NCBI GenBank assembly: GCA_030597865.1
Contig: JAUVQZ010000172.1
Span: forward strand, 1-6,159
DNA length: 6,159 bases
Source: Pseudomonadota bacterium
GTDB lineage: Bacteria > Desulfobacterota > Desulfobulbia > Desulfobulbales > SURF-16
Direction: 5' to 3'
In this document: positions 1 to 5,909 of the stretch, piece after piece
How the letters are laid out: each line of letters starts with the position of its first letter
Position numbering within the stretch: position 1 is the first letter of the stretch
Made by a program: the position numbers and the translations under genes
The notes under the pieces: model-generated
The model's database searches: none
What the model was told of the DNA's origin: nothing
The model's input: only the letters and a program-made list of their open reading frames with translations

Positions 1-494
1 GTCTTTGCCATGGCCCTGGAGGTTGGCTTGGCGATAATGGCGTCGGCAGAGAGTTTGGCCGCCACCTTTCTTCTTCTGGCAATCGGCTTTACCCTGACCT
101 TGCTTGCCGCCTTTACCGAGTCACAGATGCGCACCCTGGATTCCTCCAGAAATTGCTTGGTTCCCAGCTTTGGTTTGAGGATGATCTCAACCGCGCCATA
201 TTCAAGGGCCTTCATGGCGGTCTCCGACCCTTTTTCAGTCAAGGTGGAGCAGATAACCACGGGAATGGGGCGCTGGTTCATGATTTTCTGGAGAAAGGTG
301 ATGCCATCCATCCGGGGCATCTCCACATCCAGGGTGATCACGTCAGGGACCTCATCCTTAATTCTTTCCACGGCAACAAAGGGGTCCATGGCCGTGGCCA
401 TCACCTCAATCTGCGGATCAGAGGAGAGAATCTCCTGCAGGGTCTGGCGGACCACCGAGGAATCATCAACTATAAGGACCTTGATTTTTGCCAT
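1..494 (-). CDS. cheB: CheB, chemotaxis response regulator protein-glutamate methylesterase (N-terminal part, cut by window edge)
   Basis: I translated this frame by hand from the ATG at 494; it stays open for 164 codons to the left edge. The start MAKIKVLIVDDSSVVRQTL is the classic CheB receiver opening. The receiver shows the acidic pair D10/D11, phospho-acceptor D56 in LDVEMPRMDG, S83/T84 in CSTLTEKG, and K107 in ILKPK. The STLTEKGSETAMKALEYGA stretch is typical of CheB rather than of other receivers. A Lys/Arg/Ala-rich linker follows from about residue 130. In the family, a C-terminal methylesterase domain (Ser-His-Asp triad) removes receptor methyl groups and is activated by CheA phosphorylation; here that half lies outside the window, so completeness cannot be judged. 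The gene starts 14 nt after the cheA stop, with a modest AAGG site about 9 nt upstream, so it is probably co-translated with cheA. Confidence 0.93.
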   Translation of the reverse strand, partial: MAKIKVLIVDDSSVVRQTLQEILSSDPQIEVMATAMDPFVAVERIKDEVPDVITLDVEMPRMDGITFLQKIMNQRPIPVVICSTLTEKGSETAMKALEYGAVEIILKPKLGTKQFLEESRVRICDSVKAASKVRVKPIARRRKVAAKLSADAIIAKPTSRAMAK

Positions 495-508
495 TTTTTA
501 ACGCCTTT

Positions 509-2611
509 TCAGCCCTGCCCTGGTAAGGGCGCCTGCACCATTGACTGGACAAGCATATTGGTATCCAAAATCAGGGCCACGGTCCCGTCACCCAGGATGG
601 TTGCCCCTGAAAAACCCTTCACCCCTTCATACACCTCACTGAGCGACTTGATCACTGTCTGGTGCTGGCCAATAACCTGATCCACTGCCAGGCCGACCTT
701 CACCCCGTTTACCTCGCTAATGACAATCTTCTCCACGTAAGGCAGTTCCCCGGCGATCTTAAAACGCTTACGTAGATTGAGGTAGGAGAGTGTCTTGCCC
801 CGGAAGGCTATCATGTTACGGTTCCTGGCCTGGATGGCCTCATCGCCACTGAGCTCAATGCACTCCTCCACCGCTGCCAGGGGCATGACAAAATGGTCGT
901 CGCCAATTTTCACCAGCAGGCCGTCGATAATGGCCAGGGTCAATGGCAGTTTGAGGATAATGGTGGTGCCGGAACCCTTGTCGCTGCTGATCTCAATGGT
1001 GCCGCGCAGATTGTCAATACCCCGTTTCACCACATCCATGCCCACCCCGCGGCCGGAGACATCGGTAACAGTCTTGGCCATTGAAAATCCCGGCGTAAAG
1101 AGGAGGGCAAAAATATCCTGGTCCGTGGGGCTGGCATCAGGGGCAAGCAGCCCCTTGCTTATGGCCTTGGCGCGCAACACCTCCGGATCAAGGCCGGCTC
1201 CGTCATCGGAGATCTCAATAAGGACATAGCCGCCGGAATGCCGGGCCGACAGATGGACGCGGCCCTGCCGGTCTTTGCCTGCCGCCTGCCGGGCATCCGG
1301 CAATTCAATGCCGTGATCAATGGAGTTGCGAATAAGGTGGACCATGGGATCATTGAGCTGATCGATCACCGTCTTGTCCAGTTCAGTCTCGGCACCCTCG
1401 GTGCTCAAGACTATCTCCTTGCCCAGTCCATTGGACAGATCGCGGACAAGCCGCCTGAATTTATTAAATGTGGTGCCAATGGGCAGCATGCGGATACCCA
1501 TGGTGTTGTCCCGTAACTCTTCGCTGAGGCGGGCCACCTCTTCGGCGATCTCGAGAAGCTCGCCGTCAGCCTGGGAGGAGGCCTTCTGGCTGAGCCGGGC
1601 CTGGACTGTGACTAACTCACCCACCAGGTCCACCAGGCTGTCCAGTTTGCCGGCATCCACCCGGATGCTTGAGGTCGTCACCTGTTGTTGTTTTTTTTGC
1701 TGGATGCGTTTGATATGTTTCTGCTCGGACAGGGCAGCGCTGATGGCACAATCATCTACCCCTGTGGACTCGGCCAGCACCTCGCCGATTCGTCTTTGGC
1801 TGTTCAGCCCTTTTTGGAGCTCCGCAGAGGTGATATCGCCCCGTTCAACCAGGATCTCGCCAAGTTTTTTCGGCTCTTCCCCCTCAAACAGGGCTTCATC
1901 GGCAATGGGCTGGATATCAAGGCTGCAGTCATCCTCAACAAAGATAAAGACATCTTTAATGCCATTGATTCCCTGGCTGGTGGTGAGGGTGATATCCCAG
2001 GAGGTGTAGCAGGCCTCGGACTGATATGCCTCCAGGTCCGGGATGCTGTTGACGTTGGCAACAATATCGCAGTCGCCAAGCTCGCGTAACTCATCAAGGA
2101 GGAGGAGGGGATTGGTGCCGGTGGTGAAGATATCCGCGACCGGTTTGAAACGGATGCGGTAGGTAGATTCCTTCTCGGCTGGGAGAAGGGGGGGGGGCGG
2201 AGCTGCGCTCTCCTCACCTGATTCCTGCTTGCCATCCTGGCCCGCCGGGACCAATGCCTTGAGGGCGGCAATAATTTCCCGGCCCTGCTGTTGGTTGCCA
2301 GCCCCCTCCTGATCGCTGAGCATCTCCATGATCTGGTCACGGGCAGAGAGGGTGAGGTTAATGAGCTCCTGGGTTACTGCCACCTTGTTGTCCCGGACCA
2401 GGTCAAAGACCGTTTCAACCTCATGGGTGAATTCAGCCACGGCATCGAAGCCAAACATGGCCCCTGAGCCCTTGATGGTATGCATGGCCCGAAAAACCCG
2501 GCCAATCAAGTCCATGTTCCCAGGGGTCTCCTCAAGCTCCAGCAGAGAGGTCTCAAGTTCGGCAAGAAGCTCATAGGCCTCTTCCAGAAACGCTTTTTGA
2601 TGGCTATCCAT
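509..2611 (-). CDS. cheA: CheA, chemotaxis sensor histidine kinase (700 aa)
   Basis: Cytoplasmic kinase that autophosphorylates on an Hpt histidine and phosphorylates CheY and CheB. Domains by residue: P1/Hpt at about 1-105 with H44 in RAMHTIKGSGAMFGF; an acidic, Pro-rich linker; a P2-like ferredoxin-fold candidate at about 150-236; two MshEN-like 24-residue motifs at 249-297; a Gln/Lys-rich linker at 304-310; P3 dimerisation at about 313-378 (SLVDLVGELVTVQARL); P4 ATPase with N box HLIRNSIDHG (425-434), G1 DDGAGLD (469-475), F box LLFTPGFS (503-510) and G2 GRGVGMDVV (520-528); and a CheW-like P5 at about 557-690. All catalytic boxes are intact. The start ATG has a strong GGGGAGGA site 8 nt upstream, and cheY ends 15 nt before it. 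Oddities: a C10 tract at codons 139-142 and an A8 tract at codons 305-307, both between domains. No cheW neighbours it here. Confidence 0.97.
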   Translation of the reverse strand: MDSHQKAFLEEAYELLAELETSLLELEETPGNMDLIGRVFRAMHTIKGSGAMFGFDAVAEFTHEVETVFDLVRDNKVAVTQELINLTLSARDQIMEMLSDQEGAGNQQQGREIIAALKALVPAGQDGKQESGEESAAPPPPLLPAEKESTYRIRFKPVADIFTTGTNPLLLLDELRELGDCDIVANVNSIPDLEAYQSEACYTSWDITLTTSQGINGIKDVFIFVEDDCSLDIQPIADEALFEGEEPKKLGEILVERGDITSAELQKGLNSQRRIGEVLAESTGVDDCAISAALSEQKHIKRIQQKKQQQVTTSSIRVDAGKLDSLVDLVGELVTVQARLSQKASSQADGELLEIAEEVARLSEELRDNTMGIRMLPIGTTFNKFRRLVRDLSNGLGKEIVLSTEGAETELDKTVIDQLNDPMVHLIRNSIDHGIELPDARQAAGKDRQGRVHLSARHSGGYVLIEISDDGAGLDPEVLRAKAISKGLLAPDASPTDQDIFALLFTPGFSMAKTVTDVSGRGVGMDVVKRGIDNLRGTIEISSDKGSGTTIILKLPLTLAIIDGLLVKIGDDHFVMPLAAVEECIELSGDEAIQARNRNMIAFRGKTLSYLNLRKRFKIAGELPYVEKIVISEVNGVKVGLAVDQVIGQHQTVIKSLSEVYEGVKGFSGATILGDGTVALILDTNMLVQSMVQAPLPGQG
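1691..1698 (-). repeat. A8 homopolymer tract within cheA
   Basis: Eight consecutive A on the coding strand across codons 305-307 (CAA AAA AAA), just before the P3 dimerisation domain. In frame it contains the A-AAA-AAA slippery heptamer. A -1 shift would add 24 codons and then stop at TGA; a +1 shift stops almost at once. Confidence 0.85.
2188..2197 (-). repeat. C10 homopolymer tract within cheA
   Basis: Ten consecutive C on the coding strand, forming codons 139-141 and the first base of 142 in a Pro-rich linker between the Hpt and P2-like domains. By direct translation, losing one C switches to a frame that stays open to 1804 (about 268 aa in all), and gaining one C gives a TGA after about 30 codons. 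Either change would keep the Hpt domain but remove the kinase core. Confidence 0.9.
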
Positions 2612-2619
2612 TAAAGAAA

Positions 2620-2627
2620 TCCTCCCC
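2620..2627 (-). promoter_or_regulatory. Strong ribosome-binding site of cheA
   Basis: The minus strand reads GGGGAGGA, 8 nt upstream of the cheA ATG at 2611. Its first G is the last base of the cheY TAG stop, so ribosomes finishing cheY are well placed to begin cheA. Confidence 0.8.
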
Positions 2628-2992
2628 TAACCCACAAGCTTTTTTACCACTGCCAACAGCTTTTCCTGCTTGAAGGGTTTGACTATCCAACCCGTTGCTC
2701 CGGCTGCCTTGCCCTCCTGTTTTTTGTCTGCCTGGGATTCGGTGGTGAGCAGCACCATGGGGGTGAACTTGTAGGTGGCATTTGCCCTCAGGGCCCTGAT
2801 CAACTCCACGCCATTCATATTGGGCATGTTGAGATCGGTGAGCACCAGATCCACAGCCTTGTTGCCCAGTTTACTCAGGGCATCCTGACCATCCACGGCC
2901 TCTATTACCTCATAGCCGGCATTGGTCAGGGTGAAGTTGACCATTTGCCGTATACTGGCCGAGTCATCAACCGTGACGATAATTTTCCCCAT
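2627..2992 (-). CDS. cheY: CheY, single-domain chemotaxis response regulator (121 aa)
   Basis: Stand-alone receiver, presumably phosphorylated by the adjacent CheA and acting on a motor or other output. Key residues by this start: acidic pair D9/D10 in VTVDDSASIRQM, phospho-acceptor D53 in LTDLNMPNMNG, T83 in VLLTTESQ, and K105 in GWIVKPF. The switch aromatic that is Tyr106 in E. coli CheY is Trp102 here. I chose the ATG at 2992 because GAGGA lies 7 nt upstream. The in-frame ATG seven codons earlier (3013) has no ribosome-binding site and would add a short non-conserved extension. The gene follows the STAS gene by 30 nt and precedes cheA by 15 nt. STAS-CheY-CheA is an arrangement I recall from several chemotaxis clusters. 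The protein closely resembles true CheY proteins rather than transcription-factor receivers. Confidence 0.95.
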   Translation of the reverse strand: MGKIIVTVDDSASIRQMVNFTLTNAGYEVIEAVDGQDALSKLGNKAVDLVLTDLNMPNMNGVELIRALRANATYKFTPMVLLTTESQADKKQEGKAAGATGWIVKPFKQEKLLAVVKKLVG

Positions 2993-2999
2993 ACCCTCA

Positions 3000-3004
3000 T
3001 CCTC
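3000..3004 (-). promoter_or_regulatory. Ribosome-binding site of cheY (sets its start)
   Basis: GAGGA on the minus strand, 7 nt before the ATG at 2992. It supports the 121-aa CheY rather than the 128-aa form starting at 3013. Confidence 0.7.
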
Positions 3005-3022
3005 GCTTATCATTAATCAGAT

Positions 3023-3334
3023 TTACAGCTGATCCAGGCCGCATGTCCCGGTGCAGCTGTAACCTGCGTCTGTCATAACCTGCGTGATGACCTGGGATGT
3101 GCCATGCCAGGTCAGCGCTTTGTTTAATCCCTGGAAGCTTTTGCTGATTGAGCTCAAGAGCTGGAGGCCGGCAAGGTCCAGCCTGCTGATCTGGTCCAGA
3201 TTGATGGTCAGGCTCTCTGTGTCGTGCAGGGCCTGAAGCATCAACGCCTTCACCTCCTCTGCCTGTTCAATGGTCAGGTCGCCGGCAAGCAGCAACTGAC
3301 CAACCCCATCCGTTATTTCCAGTTTAGATTCCAT
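3023..3334 (-). CDS. STAS-domain protein (anti-sigma-factor-antagonist-like), about 103 aa
   Basis: Small single-domain protein with the STAS pattern: a beta strand ending in LLLAGDLTIEQAEEVK, a strand SLTINLDQISRLD, then the hallmark loop and helix DLAGLQLLSSISKSF, and a C-terminal ITQVMTDAGY segment. STAS proteins of this size often sit beside CheY/CheA, probably as adaptor or scaffold proteins; the exact job here is unknown. In SpoIIAA-like members a Ser or Thr follows the loop Asp and is phosphorylated. Here that position is Leu54 and the next is Ala55, so phospho-switching at the usual site looks impossible. The start is uncertain. ATG 3334 has AAGG close upstream, while an in-frame GTG at 3355 directly abuts the stop of the preceding gene and would give 110 aa. 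Two Cys near the C terminus (in SCTGTCG) have no known role. Confidence 0.85.
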   Translation of the reverse strand: MESKLEITDGVGQLLLAGDLTIEQAEEVKALMLQALHDTESLTINLDQISRLDLAGLQLLSSISKSFQGLNKALTWHGTSQVITQVMTDAGYSCTGTCGLDQL

Positions 3335-3355
3335 AGCCTTTGTCAATATCTCCAC

Positions 3356-5392
3356 TTAAAAGAGTTCAATATTGTCACCAAAATCATCATCAGCCTTCTC
3401 CTTCTCCTTTTTCTTCTCTGCCGGCCCAGGAGGAGAATCGCTGGGGGTGGTAACCATGGTTGCCTCCTCTCCAGCGCCAAGATCATCGTTGTCATCGGCA
3501 AAGAGCTCAAAATCGTCCAGGTCATCCGACCCAGGGATCGCTCCCTCAGCCTGGGGGCATTTTTCTGCCGCAATCTCAAGGGAATTATCCGCACCACCAA
3601 CCACCTGGTGGTGGACCAGGCGCTCCTGCTCCATGGTGTATCGTGCTGCCAGTTTAGCAGCCTCTGCCTTTGCCTCGGCGCTGAGCTCACCGGCCCATGG
3701 CAACAGGCGCTCGGCAAGCTCCTCAAGTTGCTCCAGGTTCTTGGTAAGTTCTGTGGCCAGGGTGGGCAGGAAATTAAGATCCGCAGAAATTCTGAAAATC
3801 ACCCCTTCCAGTTCCCTGGCCTGCTGCAATGCCGCGGCTGACCCCCTGTTAAAGAGTTCATAGGCCTTGCTGGTCTCCTCAATATCTCTGTCCAGGCTTG
3901 CGTCAGTAAGCTCCACGGCCAACTCCTCTTGATCCTGGGCCTGGAGCTTGGTAATAGTCTGGCCAATACGGTCATGGATCTCCTCGACATCGACAACGAA
4001 ATCACCTGACTGATCTGACAGTCTTTTCATCTCCTCGGCCAAGACCGCCATGGCTCTGCCTTTCTGGCCCAACCGACAGGCCTTAACGATGCTGTTAAGT
4101 GATTTGATCAGGGTTTCATGGCGTATGGCCCGGACCTGATCAATGTGGCGCAGCAACCGGCCAGCCGTCTCAGTTGCCTGGCTACCTGTCTCCTCCATCT
4201 GGATGACCTGATCTCTGCCCTGATTGAGGAGTGGACGTAACTGATGGAGGGCGGCTTGCAAGGCTGCAAAGGAATCCTCTGGCACCTCTGAGGGATTGGA
4301 TAGATCTTGATCACGGTCAGAACCCAGGGAGACGAGGATGGCGGCGAGACCAGCCACTTCGGTGCCTATTTCGGCAAAGGCGCTCCTGTTTTGGCCAAAG
4401 ACCTCTTTGATGCCGCTGATAATCTCTCTGATCTGACCGGCCTGGAGGGTGATGAGGGCCCGGACATCAGCCATTCTCTCGGCCTTCTCCTGTTTAGATC
4501 CAGAATCTGCCCCCTCTGCCAGACAACGACGGACGGCATCATGCAGGGAGTCGTGCACATGTTCCAGGCGTTGATTCATGCTGTCATGGAACTGAATTGC
4601 CACAACAATATCGCCGACCTGGTTGGCTATCCCCTGGGAACGGCCACTGGCCTGTTCCATGGCCGCCAGGGCAAGCTGGATTAATTCTTCAATTTTCTGA
4701 AAGGCCTCTCGGATAATCTGTGAGGCAGAATGGGCTAAATCCTGCAACTGTGTGAGCCCTTGAGAGATACGGCCATGGACCGTCAACAGGTCACCCCGGG
4801 CTGTGGAGGAATCATCCTGGAGATTTGCGGTAATCTCAACGACGCTTTCGGCAAATTTTTTAATCTCATGGGCATTGACCATGAAGAGTTTGGTGGCCTC
4901 AGGAGACTGGGAACACTCAACGCACATATTCAGGCCTATAATCCTGAGGTAGTGGGCGATCCTTTCCAGAACCGGACACATCAGGTAAAAATCACGGAGC
5001 TGCTGGCTTAAGTTATCAACATGCTGCAGGTTAACGCCAACATCATCCTGGCATGCCTCAAGGCTGGTCAGAGAATCTCTGATGCTGAGACCAAGCCGAG
5101 CCAGGATGCTTTCATCTTCATCCCCGGCAATGACCCCTGCAGATTCACGTATCTTCTGGGCCAGGGTTGAGGTGTCGCTGTAGAGATTCTGTATGTCCTG
5201 GCCCAGGGCCAGGAATTTTGAATCGGCAGCAGCCAAGGCCCTGTCCTGGCCGGTGAGAAATTCCTGCAGGCTGGTTGCAACCTGGTGCTGAAGGTCGGCT
5301 GAAACGTTCGCTTTTCTCTCCAGGGCAGGTAGGAAGGGAAGGTCCTTCACCAGGCGAGGTTTTTTAAATATCTTTGTCATTAAGGAAATCAT
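3356..5392 (-). CDS. Soluble methyl-accepting-chemotaxis-protein-like coiled-coil protein with CheZ-like motifs (678 aa)
   Basis: Long, mostly helical protein rich in Gln, Glu, Ala and Leu, with no signal peptide or membrane segment, so it should be cytoplasmic. Two stretches resemble the chemoreceptor signalling hairpin. Segment 1 at about 143-187 (GLNMCVEC, then NAHEIKKFAESVVEI) is degenerate. Segment 2 at about 423-472 (SLNSIVKACRLGQKGRAMAV, then LAEEMKRLSDQS) is clearer. Between them, AIQFHDSMNQRLEHV carries a D270-x-x-x-Q274 pair like CheZ; IHDRIGQTI (D474, Q478) follows segment 2. The C-terminal ~58 residues are acidic and probably disordered, with DDFELF and a terminal DNIELF. No ligand-binding domain is recognised. 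The start ATG at 5392 overlaps the upstream stop as TAATG and has AGGAAGAGGA 6 nt upstream; an in-frame ATG at 5422 lies inside the previous gene and lacks support. The biochemical function is not established. It could be a receptor-like scaffold, a CheY phosphatase, or both. Confidence 0.85.
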   Translation of the reverse strand: MISLMTKIFKKPRLVKDLPFLPALERKANVSADLQHQVATSLQEFLTGQDRALAAADSKFLALGQDIQNLYSDTSTLAQKIRESAGVIAGDEDESILARLGLSIRDSLTSLEACQDDVGVNLQHVDNLSQQLRDFYLMCPVLERIAHYLRIIGLNMCVECSQSPEATKLFMVNAHEIKKFAESVVEITANLQDDSSTARGDLLTVHGRISQGLTQLQDLAHSASQIIREAFQKIEELIQLALAAMEQASGRSQGIANQVGDIVVAIQFHDSMNQRLEHVHDSLHDAVRRCLAEGADSGSKQEKAERMADVRALITLQAGQIREIISGIKEVFGQNRSAFAEIGTEVAGLAAILVSLGSDRDQDLSNPSEVPEDSFAALQAALHQLRPLLNQGRDQVIQMEETGSQATETAGRLLRHIDQVRAIRHETLIKSLNSIVKACRLGQKGRAMAVLAEEMKRLSDQSGDFVVDVEEIHDRIGQTITKLQAQDQEELAVELTDASLDRDIEETSKAYELFNRGSAAALQQARELEGVIFRISADLNFLPTLATELTKNLEQLEELAERLLPWAGELSAEAKAEAAKLAARYTMEQERLVHHQVVGGADNSLEIAAEKCPQAEGAIPGSDDLDDFELFADDNDDLGAGEEATMVTTPSDSPPGPAEKKKEKEKADDDFGDNIELF

Positions 5393-5814
5393 TAATGTTC
5401 CTCTTCCTGCATCAGCTTGCACCTCCGGCGTCTCTGGTCAATACGGTGAATTGTTTCCAATAGTGTGCTGGGGCTAAAGGGTTTCTGGCAAAAATCATCC
5501 AGCGACGACTCGACTGCACCTGTAACCAGATCGTTGACACCATACCCAGAGATAAAGAGCACAGAAGTCTCAGGGTATCTTTCTTTGAGCCAATGGGAGA
5601 GGTCAATACCACTGCCGCCGGGCATCATGACATCAGTGATCACCAGGTCAAAGGGCGTATGGTCATGCGCTTCCTTGCCAATTTTCCCCCTGGCCTCTTG
5701 TATGGTGTCAGCTGAACCCACGGTAAATCCTGTTCTGGACAGATGGCGTTCTATTGCCTTAATGATCTCTGTCTCATCATCGACAATCAGGATTTTTTTG
5801 ATGTCGTTGTCCAT
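5392..5814 (-). CDS. Single-domain response regulator (receiver only, 140 aa)
   Basis: Stand-alone receiver with acidic residues D12/D13 in ILIVDDETEIIKAI, phospho-acceptor D61 in VITDVMMPGGSG, S89 in LFISGYG and K111 in CQKPFSPSTLLETI. A short basic-then-acidic tail follows (RRRR at about 127-130, ending QEEEH), with no DNA-binding or enzymatic output domain. The SGYG pattern is more like receivers paired with PAS-type hybrid kinases than like CheY, so it may accept phosphate from CheA, serve as a phosphate sink, or link another kinase to this pathway. It is the first gene after the sigma-54 promoter, with a leader of about 85 nt. No clear Shine-Dalgarno sequence precedes its ATG, and no better in-frame start exists. 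Its stop overlaps the next gene's ATG (TAATG), implying translational coupling. Confidence 0.92.
   Translation of the reverse strand: MDNDIKKILIVDDETEIIKAIERHLSRTGFTVGSADTIQEARGKIGKEAHDHTPFDLVITDVMMPGGSGIDLSHWLKERYPETSVLFISGYGVNDLVTGAVESSLDDFCQKPFSPSTLLETIHRIDQRRRRCKLMQEEEH
5399..5408 (-). promoter_or_regulatory. Ribosome-binding site of the receptor-like gene (sets its start)
   Basis: The minus strand reads AGGAAGAGGA, 6 nt before the ATG at 5392 and inside the last codons of the preceding receiver gene. It favours this TAATG-coupled start over the in-frame ATGs at 5422 and 5380, neither of which has a comparable site. Confidence 0.8.
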
Positions 5815-5909
5815 GGTTGCATGTTTGTTAGGTTTGCGTCAAATATTTCCGCACATTTCTGCTTTGGAGTAGCCAAGGGTATTATTGCGCCCCGCCTGCC
5901 TGTTTATTG

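Noticed and set aside
153..2089. Several long plus-strand open frames (134-211 codons) opposite cheA and cheB.
   Set aside because: They are antisense to strongly recognised CheA/CheB domains, have no ribosome-binding support, and show low-complexity Ser/Arg-rich translations typical of shadows.
2315..2335. Internal ATGs at cheA codons 95 and 97 as a short CheA form.
   Set aside because: GGAG directly touches the second ATG with no proper spacing, so there is no usable ribosome-binding site.
1804..2340. 178-codon minus-strand frame overlapping cheA in the +1 frame.
   Set aside because: The sequence is Arg/Ser/Pro-rich with no domain and is a shadow of the P2-like region. It matters only as the product of a one-base loss in the C10 tract.
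5393..5422. Upstream ATG at 5422 as the start of the receptor-like gene.
   Set aside because: It would overlap the receiver gene by about 30 nt without a ribosome-binding site, whereas the ATG at 5392 has a strong one and a TAATG junction.
5815..5845. TTGACG in the leader as a sigma-70 -35 box, and a short out-of-frame ATG at 5822 as a leader peptide.
   Set aside because: The matching -10 position falls at the start of the coding region with no TATAAT-like sequence. The 11-codon frame has no ribosome-binding site.
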